Position numbers and translations under genes: made by a program. Below, piece after piece: positions 12,000-25,900 of a DNA stretch of 64,000 nucleotides. The stretch spans positions 3,162,294-3,226,293 of the forward strand of contig NW_006500065.1 of NCBI RefSeq assembly GCF_000471905.2, in the 5' to 3' direction. Numbering within the stretch: the stretch's first letter is position 1; each line of letters starts with the position of its first letter. The DNA is from Amborella trichopoda (taxonomy: Eukaryota; Streptophyta; Magnoliopsida; Amborellales; Amborellaceae). The notes under the pieces are model-generated. The model made no database searches. It had not been told where the DNA came from and saw nothing but the letters and a program-made list of their open reading frames with translations.

Positions 12000-14135
12000 A
12001 ATTGTTACTCCAGTGATGAAGGTCCAAGCAAAACTTGGTAAAGTAATTCCGACATCTTCACATCGCAATTCAAAGAATTGGTTGCGACGCCATTTTAGGA
12101 ATCTTCAGTTTGGGCAGTTTGCTTTTCAAAATTTGAAAATATCAAAACGTTGGATTCCGGTAGGACATTTCATGGGAAATATGACTGAGTCTTCGTCTTC
12201 ATTGTTGACCGTGGGTGTGGGTCTACGGTGCCCTGTTGATAAGGAGGGATCACCGGTTTCTATTTCTATTGATAAGATGAAATCTGACATCGGGATTTGA
12301 GGCTCCAGTCCCGAAGTTGGGAATGATGATGAGGGTTCACACATGCCCATACGGAAGGGGAAAGATCTCTTTCGTCTTCCTTCCCTAAAGCTGCATCTCC
12401 TTTTGCAAGTTCTAAGGCGGTTGCTGAGGGCTGCATTCATATGCTCGTAGTCTTCTTTTTGGTGCTTGTAGGGCAATGGAGGTGCTCTTCTATCATGCTA
12501 CAGGTGCTGCTTGCTTTTTTGGGCAAAGTGTATCCTCTACAGTATTGGCGTGCAGCTAGGAAGAGCCGCTCTCGTCCTAGGTCCTTGTTTGTTCCTCTGG
12601 CACTTGACCCTTTGGCCATTGTGGTTATTGAAGAGGCTGAAGAGCAGCTGGCTCTTGAGGAAGGGGTATTTGTGCCAGAAGCTGGTCTTGAAGGTGGGCT
12701 TGGAGAAGGTGGTCTTGATCAAGAACCTGGGTTAGCTCTGGTTGAAATAGATATTCCCACCCCCCCCCCTCCCCCTCTAAACTTTATTCATCAAGAGAAT
12801 ATGCCGCTCTTACTTCATTTAGTCATTGAAAACCCAAGGATCCCATCTCCGGAGGATTCACCAGGGCAAGTCAATTTAAGGGGATGTAGAGCAAGATAAA
12901 TCGGAAGAGAATAGGGTTGCCACAATTGTGTCTGATAGCAGGATGGATTTTGATGTCTCGATTGGAGTTGTCTTCCAAGAGATTATTGATAAGAAGAAAG
13001 ATAAAAAGGAGAAGGAGGTCGGTGGGCAGTAGAAGTCTTGTGACAAGGGAAAGACTTCTGTCAAAGATGGTAGTAAGAACAAGCTAAAAGGTAAAAGCTC
13101 AGCGATGGGTACGCGATCCTCTGCGAGAGAGAGGGATTTTGCCTGTGACAACTGTGACTCGAGGAATCATCATCTCAGATGACAAGCCAATTGAAGTTAG
13201 CTCGGGAGAGTCATTGTCTTCATCTTCTCTAGATTCGGATGAGGCTATGGATGAGGCAATGGAGGAAGCGATGGCTCTGGAAGAAATCTTTTTTTGCTCG
13301 GGTAGGAATGGCCCAGGTTCTTCCGCTTCTTATTTTTCTTAATGATTATTATATCATGGAATATTCTTCCACTTCTTATTCTTTTTAATGATTATTGATT
13401 ATTATATCATGGAATATAAGAGGTTTGGGTGACCTCAAGTGTAAGAAAGAAGTCCTATTTTTGGTTTGTACGTTTAGACCCACAATCCTTAATTTACAGG
13501 AAATCCAACTTTCAAGTCTCAATATTGCTGGTTTCGGTGAAGTTTGGGGTTTGGTTCTATTGACTTTATGAGTGTTGATTCAGTTAGGGCTTTCGGGGGG
13601 TATGTGGATTTTGTTGGATTCTACTATTTTGCACTCTTTTTATTATGTTAAAAAAGATAATTTTTGGTTGATGGTTTTGTGAGCCCAATTCCTAAATTTC
13701 ATTGGGGGCTGATGAATGTTTATGGTCTACATTCTTTTGTTTTCAAAGAATTCTTTATTAATGGACTTCATTTTGAGCTTCAACCATCCGATTTGTTTAG
13801 GGCGGATTTTAAATTCATCAGGTGGTCGAATGAGAGTATCTCGGGTCCCATTACCTCTGCCATGCGTCTGTGTAATAGTTTTATTGAATCTTAAGCTTTG
13901 ATTGATGTGCCTATTTCAGGCATTGTTTTTACTTGGACTAGTAGGAGCACTTCGAATTTATCAATGTCTAAAATTGACATATTCTTGGTTTTTGGAGAAT
14001 GGTCAGAGTCTTTTTCCCTCGCTTCAGTCATAGCATTTTCTAGGCTTTCCTCTGATCATACCCCCATTATTCTTTGTTCTAAAGGTGTTTGTGGGGCCTT
14101 AAACCTTTTCGATTAGAAATTTATATTTATTCAAC
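12000..14135 (+). mobile_element. L1-type LINE fragment (ORF1 tail plus ORF2 endonuclease)
   Basis: A decayed plus-strand LINE. About 12013-13340 carries broken coding sequence with an acidic and then lysine-rich stretch, as expected of an ORF1 C-terminus (inference). ORF2 then begins near 13342-13405 with the hallmark IIISWNIRGLG. Apurinic endonuclease features follow in several frames: VCTFRP, FGGY.DFVG, DFKFIRWSNES (the GDFN..R region), DVPISGIVFTWTSR and finally SRLSSDHTPI, with the catalytic SDH. No reverse transcriptase follows; the fragment ends at about 14135. Many stops and frameshifts make it inactive. Confidence 0.7.
13320..13412 (+). repeat. Tandem duplication at LINE ORF2 start
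   Basis: CTTCTTATTYTTYTTAATGATTATT and the following ATTATATCATGGAATAT occur twice in succession, so the codons for IIISWN appear twice. The second copy leads into RGLG and is the ancestral frame. Confidence 0.7.
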
Positions 14136-14482
14136 TACACTAGTACAACCACCCATTTTGAAATTTAAAGGACCATAATGATTGTGCGTACGAAAGATAA
14201 AAGGCTCCTCTGTAGACAAATCCATATTAAATTGTTATGTTTAGTAAGAACAATGTAAGAGCAATGAGAAATGTATTACCAACATTTTACTAGCACTTTG
14301 CCTATAATCTATTATTTATTTATTTTTGTCACAAAATTCCATTAAAATGTGATGTTTAAAAGAAATATGAGAAATGCATTACCCATATTTTACCAACGTT
14401 TGCCTATAAACTATCAATTTTTTTTTTTTTTTGTCACAAAATTCCACTGAAATACGGAATTAAATTCATCATCAATCATTCT
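14136..14482. other. Non-coding with internal duplication
   Basis: About 14262-14335 and 14368-14450 are similar (GAGAAATGYATTACC..ATTTTAC, TTTGCCTATAA.CTATYA, then TTTTTGTCACAAAATTCCA). It looks like an old local duplication of about 105 bp. No gene is present. Confidence 0.5.
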
Positions 14483-14622
14483 AAAAAGATTTTCTAATAA
14501 TAACATCATCACCATTCCAAAAAGATTTTCTAATAATAACATCATCACCATTCCAAAAAGATTTTCTAATAATAACATCATCACCATTCCAAAAAGATTT
14601 CTTAATAATAACTTATACCATT
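14483..14622. repeat. Minisatellite, 36-bp unit, about 3.9 copies
   Basis: AAAAAGATTTTCTAATAATA followed by ACATCATCACCATTCC starts at 14483, 14519, 14555 and 14591 with near identity; the last copy is slightly diverged. Confidence 0.9.
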
Positions 14623-15558
14623 CTAAAGTCATCATCACACAAATTCTTACTTATTTTGCATGTCTTTGACACTTACATGAAATCACATGTCTTCTAACAT
14701 GATTAAACTTTGGTTTCAACATGGTAAGCCATTGGAATAACATGTTTTTATTGTGATAAGTTTTATTTTTATTTATTTATTATAGAAATCTTTCAAATTA
14801 TCTATATAATTTTAAATAAGCAATAAATTTATGATAGCAAATTAAAAAAATTTATCGTACAAGTTAAAAATTAGGAAGAAATTTGATTAGTAAACTAGAA
14901 AGTTTGGTAATTACAATAGAAAATTATGAGGTATTGGAAGAAATTAAAGAGGTATTTTATTTTAATTGAGCTTTTTCTAATCTCTTATGAGGATTATGTT
15001 GGGTAAAAAATTTTATTATATTGTGTTATGTAATTTTTTGGGTGAAATTTTTTATTATAATTGTGCAGAGTAATTTCTCATTGATTAGATATACTAAGGA
15101 GAAATGAATATGTTAAGTAGAGAGGGAGAATGGAAAAAATCTACATGAGAGGAATGGGTGATAAAAAGCCTTCAAAAAGACAAAACTAAAAAAAAATACA
15201 AATAAAAAGAAGGAAAGAGCACATTATGCAAACCAGTTATTAGAGTAGGGGACGGGCTCAGATAAAAAAAATACAAATAAGAAGAAGGAAAGAGCACCGT
15301 ATACAAATCAAATAAAAAGAAGGAAAAAGCACTTTATACAAACCAATTATTAGGATAAGGAATGGGCGCAAAAAAAGAGGGGGGAGCCCCAATGCAAAAG
15401 ACTAAACGGGTTGTCATTTTATTAAGCCGAGAGAGACGCACACGACAAATTGCGAAAGATTTCTAAGATTACTCGCGCAATTTTTTCACCTTTAACCGCT
15501 TGCATGATTTTTAAGAAACTCTCCTGTAACCACTTTCTATTTTTCTACTATAAATTTT
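14623..15558. other. AT-rich non-coding DNA
   Basis: No gene seen. A motif of about 33 bp (CAAATAARAAGAAGGAAAGAGCA...ATACAAA) recurs three times between about 15197 and 15342 as a loose repeat. Confidence 0.4.
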
Positions 15559-15656
15559 GGGACAGTGAAGATGTTATATTTCCTCGTAATCGATTGTCAT
15601 TTAATATTGGGACAGTGAAGATGTTATATTTTCTCGTAATCGATTGTCATTTAATA
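15559..15656. repeat. Tandem duplication, unit 50 bp, 2 copies
   Basis: GGGACAGTGAAGATGTTATA starts at 15559 and 15609. The copies differ by one or two bases. Confidence 0.9.
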
Positions 15657-16058
15657 GATTTTCATGTACCCTTATGTGTCTATTAACTATTATGAATATA
15701 TAAGGTCGTTGTTTTATATAGATAAATACATATAAAAATAATAAAAATAAAATATAAATTTTTAAACATAAACACAAGAAGTAAGAATGAAATGAAAATC
15801 AGTGGACAGAGCTGTACTAAAGCAACTTGTCATGGTTTTTTCCTTCTTGGCAGCCCATCCATCATTTCCGTTTGCCTATGTGCCTTCGGCAGAAAGTCAT
15901 TTGATGAACAAGCAAGAAAACTACGGATGGCAGGTTATGCAATTCACCAGCCGATTACAAACTTCTTAAATTGTCGACATCCCGACCACGGTCTCCATGA
16001 ATTTAAGACCTTTGAAATGAGGGCAAGGGCTGGCAACAGGCCGAACCAGCCTTGGCCC
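15657..16058. other. Unassigned sequence left of assembly gap
   Basis: About 15700-15770 resembles part of the Copia-type LTR at 10779-11005. From about 15800 to the gap base composition rises toward GC and an 89-codon plus-strand frame is open, but I recognise no family. It could be an exon fragment or a mobile-element piece. Confidence 0.3.
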
Positions 16059-16414
16059 NNNNNNNNNNNNNNNNNNNNNNNNNNNNNNNNNNNNNNNNNN
16101 NNNNNNNNNNNNNNNNNNNNNNNNNNNNNNNNNNNNNNNNNNNNNNNNNNNNNNNNNNNNNNNNNNNNNNNNNNNNNNNNNNNNNNNNNNNNNNNNNNNN
16201 NNNNNNNNNNNNNNNNNNNNNNNNNNNNNNNNNNNNNNNNNNNNNNNNNNNNNNNNNNNNNNNNNNNNNNNNNNNNNNNNNNNNNNNNNNNNNNNNNNNN
16301 NNNNNNNNNNNNNNNNNNNNNNNNNNNNNNNNNNNNNNNNNNNNNNNNNNNNNNNNNNNNNNNNNNNNNNNNNNNNNNNNNNNNNNNNNNNNNNNNNNNN
16401 NNNNNNNNNNNNNN
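16059..16414. other. Assembly gap (356 N)
   Basis: Run of N. Frames crossing it are artefacts. Confidence 1.
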
Positions 16415-16958
16415 TTGAACTCAATTTTCAAAAATCTAAGGCCATTTTATCATCTCTTCTAAATACTACATTGCCAATAGTGATGATACTGCGATACAAG
16501 GCCACTAGTTCCTCTTTGGCAACTAATCCCGCTTCTGGCTTTATGCCCTCCATAATTTAGACAGTCTTTAAGTAAACCGTACTACTCCTGTACAAAACCC
16601 TCCTGATCAAACAATGGAGTGTAACCTCACACAGGGTCCATGGTTTCCAAGTATTGGACCCCACTTTTCATGAAGAACCCCAACCGGCTTCCCTCTCCCA
16701 GAAGAATTGACACAGTTCCCCAACATGTACAAGAGATTATACCACAATCAACTTTGCCTCAGTTGCAATCAAAATTCAGGCCATGGAAAGACTTCCGCCA
16801 AGATCTTCAGGCACATTGGCCCCTATAGATTAACAAAATATGCCAAATACAAAGGGCCATCATAAGCAACTACTTCCAACTGCACATATGGCACGATTTT
16901 CCCCCAACTTCCATTTTGCTTTCTAAGTATCAAATCCAACATTCTGTATCTCCCAAAT
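16415..16958 (-). other. 3' flank / probable 3' UTR of bromodomain gene
   Basis: Immediately downstream (in the minus-strand sense) of the stop codon at 16959-16961. It is non-coding and fairly mixed in composition, as expected of a plant 3' UTR. I do not see a clear poly(A) signal, and the gap below 16415 hides more distal sequence. Confidence 0.4.
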
Positions 16959-19900
16959 CTAGAGTTGCAGTGCCAAATCAGGCTGTTGAGAATCGACCAA
17001 CACACCTGAAGACTGCTGAACAGGAGAGGAAGGTAGCTGAAACACTAGATTCAAGTCAGGAGGAAGCGTGTCTCTCTTCTGCTTTTGCTGCGTTTGAGGT
17101 GAAAGGCCTCTCCATGGAGATTGAACCTGAAACCTGAACAAATCAGCAGCCTGGCCTTGATGAGCAGAAGCCATGGCCTGGTATTGCAAATTGGGTTCTT
17201 CTCTACCAGATCTCCAAAGCAATTGAGAGGCCGATATATTCTTCTCTGTTGAACGAATATTAACTTCAGCATTAGAGGACTCTCTTCCTGGATTGTAGAG
17301 AGAAGACGCGACACTCTGAATCTTGGATGGCGTTGCTTTCTCCATTAGAGGAAGCTCCGAACCTCTAATGGACATCCAGGCAAGAGCAGCTGCAGTTACC
17401 CCTGAATCATCTCTTCTTAATGGAGGTCCTTTTGCCCCAACTTGTGAATTATTGAGCATAATGTTTGAATGGATTGGTTGATTTGTCATCTTTTCAGATA
17501 AAACCTTCATAAGACTCACTTTTTCCTGTAAACCCATCTCATGATTTCCGTGGATGAAGGTATTAGCAGCTCCGGTTTGTGGATTACGTGAATAGTCAGC
17601 TAAAGAAGAGCTTGTTGTTCTTATGCTATCAGAACTACACATTGTGTTCTTATAATCAACTCTCTCCATTGTCCTTCCCGACCCACTTGCTAAGGAAACT
17701 GATGGTTCAGTCTGTTGTGTGAGATTTAGAAGGCTGCAGCTCCTTGGCACCATTTCAATCAATTGTGAAGAAGCCGCTTCTGCATTTGTCTTACGCAAGG
17801 AAGAACCATCAGCAGAAGGGGAAGAGCAGGCACCCTCTCCTTGCTTAAGAACATTAGAAGGCAAAGTAGAGCCCAGATTGTTGCTACCAAGTTGGGAACG
17901 ACCATATTCATTACCTCCATGCATCATAGAATTCATGGACAAAAAGTTCTGCTGCTGCTGCTGCTGCTGATTCTGACTAGCAGCACCTGCAATAGACTTG
18001 GTGACAGCAACTGAATTTTCAGATGACTTTTGGGGTTCAAAAGAATTTGGCACTCTCAATGAGCCCTCCCTCACAGAAGCACCATGCCCACCCCAAGACA
18101 GCACTTGCATAGGGTGCAACCTCTGTCGAATCTCACTTACATCCTTTTCTACAGAAGCAACAGATTGCATGGGCATGGCAGATATAGGCTTTGTTTGGAT
18201 GTTTTGGATATGGCTTTGTGAAGGCGATATTCGCAAGCCAGAAGAAGGTTTTGTTTGGGATATTTGGTGAGTTTGGGAAGGCAATACAACAGAACCAGAA
18301 GGCTTTGTTTGGGTAGTTTGTGGCTGGCTGTGTGAAATCATGCCAGAAGAAAGCATTGTTTGGGTCTGGCTTTGGGATGCCAACCCAAAGGAACGGTTAG
18401 CTTGGGTGCTTTGGGTCTGGCCTTGTGAGAGCAAACCCAAAGAAGGCTTTGATTGGGTGGTTTGGTTCTGGCTTTGTGAGGTCAATGTATGAGAGACAGA
18501 ATCAGTCTTCGGTTGGGTGTTTTGGATTTGGTTTTGAGAGGACGATATGCGAAAGACAGAAACAGGCTTCGATTGGGTGGTCTGGGTCTGGTTTTGTGAG
18601 GACAATGTATGAAAGCCAGAAGAAGGGTTTGCTTGGGGAGTTTGGGTCTGGCTTTGTGAAGGCAATAAAGGCCTGACAGGCACTTCATCCTCTCCAACCC
18701 AGCCCGGCCCGAACTTCAAGCCTGTAGGTAATGCTTCTTCAATTCTTCGTGATGCAATTTTCCAAGCAGTAGGCCCAAGATTTGCAGCAAATCGAGCCAA
18801 GCTCCTTGCATATCCATGCTCCGCCTGAAGCCCAACCTGATTCCAAAAGTTGATGCGATTGTCATATCTATCGACCGAAAATTAAAATACAACTCTGGTT
18901 TAGAGAAGAAGATAATGAGATTTGAGTAATTTTGAAAAGGAGAAACAACAAAACAGTAGAGTTGTTACTCACTAGCATAAGCTGCTTCATATCTCCCTGA
19001 AATAGTGTAAAGGCTAATTCGGATGGCCCCTCGGGTTGTTGATTAGATAACTTGTAAGCTCCACGACGATTTTCATCAAACACTGTAGGCCTCCTTCCAA
19101 ATCTTGAAGCCAATCCCCTCACTGCCTCAAACCAAACACGACCATGCAAAGCAATTATTTATCCAGAATCATTCTAACTTTGAAATGGTAAACAGATAAA
19201 GAAACGCACAGTTTAATTCCATACCTGAGAGTTCCTCTGTCTTGTCTATTCTAAAACTATCAGCCAAGGTGGAATTGCCATCTCCAAAGCAAGATCCATT
19301 TCCAGCCTGCTCAGAAGCAGGAGGTTGCAGAATGTTGGACAAATTGGAGATGTCCCCCGCCGTGGCAAGTGTAGCACCGGAAGAAAAATCAGAGCCAGCA
19401 TGTTCCAATGTTGACCTGCTCAAAGACTTCTTTAATGGTTTCCTAATTGAGGAGTCGTCTTTCACTTCCTGAGCAGCCTTCAATTCGATTTTAGCACCTT
19501 CATGGTCAACCTTCAGTTCATGAAACTTTTTCCTTGCAAGCTCCTTTATAGAGTGTGCCTACCAACCATGAAACTACTAATTGGCTAATGTTTCCAACTT
19601 GCAAAATGAACACTAACATAAAAGATAGAGCATGGGATTCCTACTTCCCAGGAATAATTTGGAATCCTCAAGCAGGAGACTCGTACTGACCTGTTTGAAG
19701 TATATGGTATCAGGTGCATTGTATTGCATTGCATTTGTGCAGATTAAGATTACATCTCCCTGCATGCCAGAAGAGAAACTTCAGTCAAGCAACAAAGCAT
19801 GCATCTTTATCTGAATAGAAAACATCAATGTGAGACAAAATGAAAAACACATTAACCTTTTGGGACAGTACAACAACAGTGCCACATAACAAAAAAAGGT

Positions 19901-22900
19901 AAAATGCCAACTGAAACAGTCCCCAATTCAACCAACACTAATGGCAACATAGCCAAAAGGAACCTAAAGATGCACATTTGGCCCCGAAGTGACTACAAGC
20001 CTGAAGTGCAGGCTATGTACCACATCCTCAAAGCAATATGCCCCAAAGATGAGGTTTTGGCGTGGCCTGGCCTTTTAAGCTAGCAGGACTTTCCTGCTGC
20101 TAGCGATCTTTGAGGCTTGGCATCGAAATTAGTACAGGACCCCTTTTTCACATTACGTGTATAACACATTGTTCACTCGATTTAGCAGGGACTCAAAAAC
20201 TGCAGTGCTCTCAATCAGGTGAACTTTTTTTCTGGTCTCTCTATGGTGGGGCGCCTCGCACGCTAATGAATGAAACCAGAGTTTACACAGTGAGCAGAGC
20301 CTGGGGTAGCAAGTTCTAACCATTTGTTGGGCTTTGCTCATTGCCAACACGACCTCTCCTATGCCACACATCAAAGCACTCGCTGCTAACCATAGTAGCA
20401 CTTATTTATGTTTCCACATGGTCCACACATAAATCACTTGGGGCTTTATTCTCCAAAACAGAAAAAAGAAAAAAAAAGGAAGGGAGAAAAAAGAGAGGCA
20501 GAAGAATCACAACAGCTGGGGCTTTGACAAGGTTTGGCTACCACTAGCTCTCTACTAGGTTGATATAGCCTGAGAGGGTATTCTAGTCATTCTTGTAATT
20601 GTTTCATCTCTTTCTCATTACCAGGAATGTTAGTTAGGTACATTTGTTCAATCACTTAGCAATCTTGTCCATGATTCTCCCAAAAAGATCTTTATGGATT
20701 TTTCCCTCAGAATTTGTGTGTTGATAGAACTAAGAAAGGAAGTTTTGTATGATCTTTCTTTTAAGCCTGTATGCAAAGCAGCCTTCCACTTAACAATCAT
20801 AATGGCCTTCCACTTAACAATCATAATGGCCCTCTATCTCCTAAATTCGGCTCTGTTGACAAAACAGAATTTGAATATTTAATTATTCAAAAATTTGAAT
20901 AAAGGCACTGACTTTTCATATATCTGAATTATATATTAGAAATTTTTGAATAAAGGCACTGCCCACTTTTCATATATCTGAATTATATACATCTGGATTT
21001 GTTTCTTTTTATGAATGTTTGGCCGTAATTTTTTTACATATAAAATATTTGACGACAGGAGAGGGGAGAGGGAAAACCATGATCTGACAATTTCTCCAGG
21101 CAAAAAACAAGGGTTTTTGAAAAGGGTAATGTCAAAGGCTCTATCTTCATCCATTTATCTTATCACAGCTAGTCACACCGAGAGGCTTCCGGTCATCTCT
21201 CTCTCAGGCCTCTCTCTCTCTCCCACCGAACTCTTGGCTGTGTGGGTTCCTTAGGTAATAGCTACGGTCATTTATTTACGATTTCTATTCTTGATGGACA
21301 ATGGCGATGCCAAGTAATAGCTACGGCAAGGAACATAGTGAAATTACTTGGGTGCACAGCGACCATGATAAAGATGTTGCAGATCCTTCCACATTCAATC
21401 GCAGGTTCTTTAGAGAAAAAATGGCCGGTAAAAAATTAGAAGAGGACGAACCAGAGGCTTTTGAGGTTGACAGATTCATACAGGTGTTAGGGCAGTTAAT
21501 CCTCTCTTGGGTTGCCGGATAAAACCCAATTTGGCCAGAATCTGGTCATTTTCGGGTGGCCCTCTTTGAAGAATTGATGAGTTGCAGCCAGAATTGGGCT
21601 CCAATGGCTTCAGAGATCCAAGCTTTTGCTTCTCTTTTACACAGGGCTTAAACCCTAATGCAACAGGCCATATTCAGGAGGCGTTTTGGATGGGATATGA
21701 TGGTGGTGGTAACAAGAGTGTTGACAGGGCTTTGAAGGAGGACAGGATATCAGAGTGTTACTAAACATACCCTTCAGCTCTCCCACCTTTCTGCTCCGTT
21801 CCTTATTTTTGTAATACCGATCTTCTTATATCACATGATTCCCATATGTCACACAACATTTTCAATAAATGGTGCCCAATATGGCCTATGAAGAAGAGAT
21901 CATAAATAATGCAGGGGCCAATGTACATAAGAAATCGTATAACTAAAAGTTTGATTGAAAATAAAGGTGGAAACTTACAAGACAAACTTCCTTACTCCCC
22001 CGTTTAACCAGGACTCTCAAAACAAATAAAATATTCAACTTCGCTTCTAAACTCCCCGTTTAACCAGGACTCTCAAAACAAATAAAATATTCAACTTTGC
22101 TTCTAAACTCCTATACAAACCCCTATTTATAGCTTAAAGCTTAACCCTCGGGAAATCATAATCCTAATATAATTATAACTTGTAATTAAAACGAAAATCT
22201 AATAATACTGTTACCCCTGAAAATAAAATAATATCCATAAGAACATTGAATGCTTTTCCAAACAGTCCCTAAATCCTGAAAAATTAACCAAATTTAAAAA
22301 AAAAAAAAAACCCTAAAAATAAACCCCGAAGTACATCCCTAAAATTAATTAGAAATTTAAAAAACACGAGGCATCCTGTCCTACACCAGATACTCCTAGT
22401 TGGAGAAAAGTCATCCTCGAGTTTTGAGGTAGGCAAAGATGAATCATGCATCAAAACCACCTTCATCTTCAACTTTTTTTTTTGTTGGCACAAATACTAT
22501 TTCTGGTAGGAAAAAGTCCTCAAGAAATGGATCTTAATATGTGTGTTGAGAAATTGATTCAAGTATATGAAATCCGGCTATCCCTAAACTCGCACTGAGA
22601 AGTCTTATTCAAAAAAAAAAAGCATTGAGAAGTTCAAACTGAAATTCTCAGACTTTTAGGGGCTTTCTCTAACGAAATCGGTTGGGAAAAGCAATAGAGT
22701 AGGTTTCAGTCATTGTAGACTTTTGAGTCCCGATTTCAAAGAGTACCAATTATAGCGATTCCAAGCTACAAGTTACAAGCACAGCTATGTTGAAAGTAAA
22801 GTGCTCAAAATCTGCTCATAAACTGCTTGACTCTTTCCAAATTCAAGATTAAGGATCTCTTGTGGTTTCTCCACATCTACTTCATTACCCCCTGAATCCA

Positions 22901-25900
22901 TGCTCATGATTTTGGTTTATGAATGCATCATTCGTCTGCTGTGTTACTTTGATGCCAAATAATGAAAATCGAAGAGTTCTTCACCCCATCAACCTTTGCA
23001 ACTTTTAGAATTCTTACCAAGCTCGAAAACCTATCAGCCACGTTTTCACCATACACCTCACTGAAAACTCATATACGAAGTCCATGCCACCTGATTTCAC
23101 ACAAAAATTCTAGTCCAAGACTTCCTCAACATACCCTACCAGAGCCATTCTTCCTCACCTAAGGATTTTGTTGTTCATCTTGGCATCTAGGGATTCTTCA
23201 TCCTTTTCAAGATCTAATCTCTCCTCACTATCTTCAAGAGAGAGGGTCCCAATTTCCTCAACTTCTTCCAAGAGTTCTTCATTAAAAATTGAATCACCCA
23301 CAACATCTTGTTTTTACTCATGTGGCTCTAGTTCGAAGATAGGTTCTTCTTCTTCCTAATCAAAGATAGGTTTAAATAGGCACTCGTCATGAGAAGATCT
23401 TTGTTCCTCCCCTGATTGTGCAGCAAAGTTTCATCCTTTCTATGGTTACGAAAGAATTCTCATATTCGGACTCAAAACTGTAGTTCACAACTGACTTTGT
23501 CTTGAAACGACTCAACATCAATCAGATGGGAGTTGGATGCACCTTGTACATCGGATCCTTGAACCTCCTTCAATTCGAACAATTTTTACTTATTTCACAT
23601 GACAATTCCTCAATTCTCCTTTTCAAATCATTGAACTCCCATGTAACTCGTCATCACCACAACTAGACCTCCTCTAGCAGTCATAATGCAACTTTGCAAC
23701 GGATCTTTGGTGCTCTAATCTTATGCAGAATTTACATAAAGAAATCAAAGAATTGAAATTTTATTTGAAAATAAAAAGTCTCCAAGCCTTCTTAGCTTCT
23801 GGTTTAACTAGGAATCTTAAAACAAATAATATTCAACTCTGCTTCTAAGTAACTCTTGAACCTCAAGAAATCTTAGTTCTAATATACTTAGAACTTCTAA
23901 CTTAAATAAAATTCATTGACACCTTTACCCTTGATGAATTAAATAATTCCAAAAGGAAATTAACTACTTTTCTAAACAGCCTCCCTAAAAGCCAAAAATA
24001 AACCTTACAAAAAAAAGAAACAAAATACATCACTAAAAATAATTAGAAAAAAATTTAAAAAATACGAGGCATCTTGTCATGTATTATAAAGTAGGACGCC
24101 ACATCATTCTAGATTGATTCCCTTGGAAGAGGCATACCCACAATCATGAAAGTGGACATACTTCATCTTTCCCAATACCAGAAAGTTAGAAACTCAGAGA
24201 TGAAGGTGAACCATCAAGAAGGTCCTCCCTATCATGCTTCTTCCTCCTGCACTACTTGCCTATGGTTCCGAAATTGGGTAACTCGTTTCTTGTTTGTTAA
24301 CAACTACAGCAAAAAATCCCAAATTTATATCCTATTTCCTATTCATAGAAAAAAATGTAATTACATAAAAAGTGTCTCCTACTAGACTTAACTAAGACAA
24401 TAGGACTCCAAAAGGCATTAATTCATTTTATTGGCCTCAAATTCAAAGGCAGTCAAAAGTGAAATATCCAATTGAGACTTTGTGGACTTCAGTTTATGAC
24501 ACTAGCAGAATCTGACACTTTTCTAAACAGTATTTTTCAGCTGGGCAAAGGAAGATCTAAGTGCTATTTCGTATATCTCATGAAATTCTAGGGATCTTTA
24601 GGGTATTCAAAGGATCTAGTCATATTTGTGTCCCTCTATCGGATCGAAAATCTTTAAAGCCCCAAAAACACATAAAAACCTCAGATGTACAAGATTTTGG
24701 AATTTGGTTCCAAGGTTTGGATTTGCATTTGCGAGCTTCAGATCTTCGAAATCCACAACCTGAACATATCCAAAGCATGACTGGGGGACTGGTGTAATTT
24801 TCGGTTGATTCTGGTTCGTTTGCAAAGAATCAGGGCTGCAAACACTTCAATTTTCCTTATTCTCCATTCCATTACGTGGAGGTTGACCACCATTTGAATT
24901 ATTGGAACTTAGGGTCCATATTTTCCTTATTCTCCATTCTGCCTCCTATAATTTTTTTCAATAAAAAAACACTAAACCGACAAAGATCTAGGTTTCTTCA
25001 TAGATCCTTTATTTCTTTTACCAATTCTTCTTTTTCAGCAAACAACTTTTATAGAATACCAAAGACATGAAAATAAATACATAAATTCAGAACACATTAT
25101 TTAACATAATAAATATTGGATTATTGCTGTAGTATTACTTTGTATTTAATTTGATTTGATCTTCACCTATTGTCTTACTTTGGTTACAAACTAACCATTT
25201 CTCAAAAAAAATAAGAAAAAAAAAAAGTTTAGTTAGCAACTATCCAGTACATATTGAGATACTGGTTATGTATTAATTTGTAATCGTTTGTTAAGTTTTG
25301 GATATTTTGTAACCAATTACATAATATATATTAAGATAAATGCAGGCATTTTTTACCATTTTCTATTAGCTTTTTAATGGTTTTTATTTTTCCTATTTTT
25401 CAAATTTTAAAACATTTTGTAATTTTCCATTTTTAAAATGAGATTAACGATTTAAGAGAGGTGCAGAGAGTGAGAAGAAGAGAGGCGGCGGGGGATGGGA
25501 ATTTGTGCATCAACAATGCAACACCAAACTTTATATTTTGTTTTCCCCAAATATTAACTTTGGAATCGGAGAATATAATTCTAGACGTCGTGTTGTGGCA
25601 TCTACCCGTCGACCGCCAATGCCTAGAGCGCATTCTCAGAACACCACACTTTATATAAGATCCAAAATGCACTTGGGGGCAGGGACAGCAAGAAACTAAG
25701 TTCAATGCTTCCTTGAAGCCCAAAATATTTCAAGAAAGCACGCTTTTCTCAACAAAATACCCATGAAATGCAAGCCTTAAAAAGTTTGGCTTTGCAACAA
25801 TAGCACCAATGGACGATGCCTTGCCCAGATCAATGTTCGCAAAATCGAACCGAAACTGTTAACCAGACATAAGCCTCGAAGCTGGTTAACCGGCCTAACC

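Noticed and set aside
15792-16462. Open frames of 136-208 codons on both strands
   Set aside because: They run through the N gap; only about 89 codons are real sequence and match no known family.
21301-21522. 73-codon frame in intron 5 with plausible protein composition
   Set aside because: No recognisable family, no splice context, and flanked by stops; not supported as an exon.
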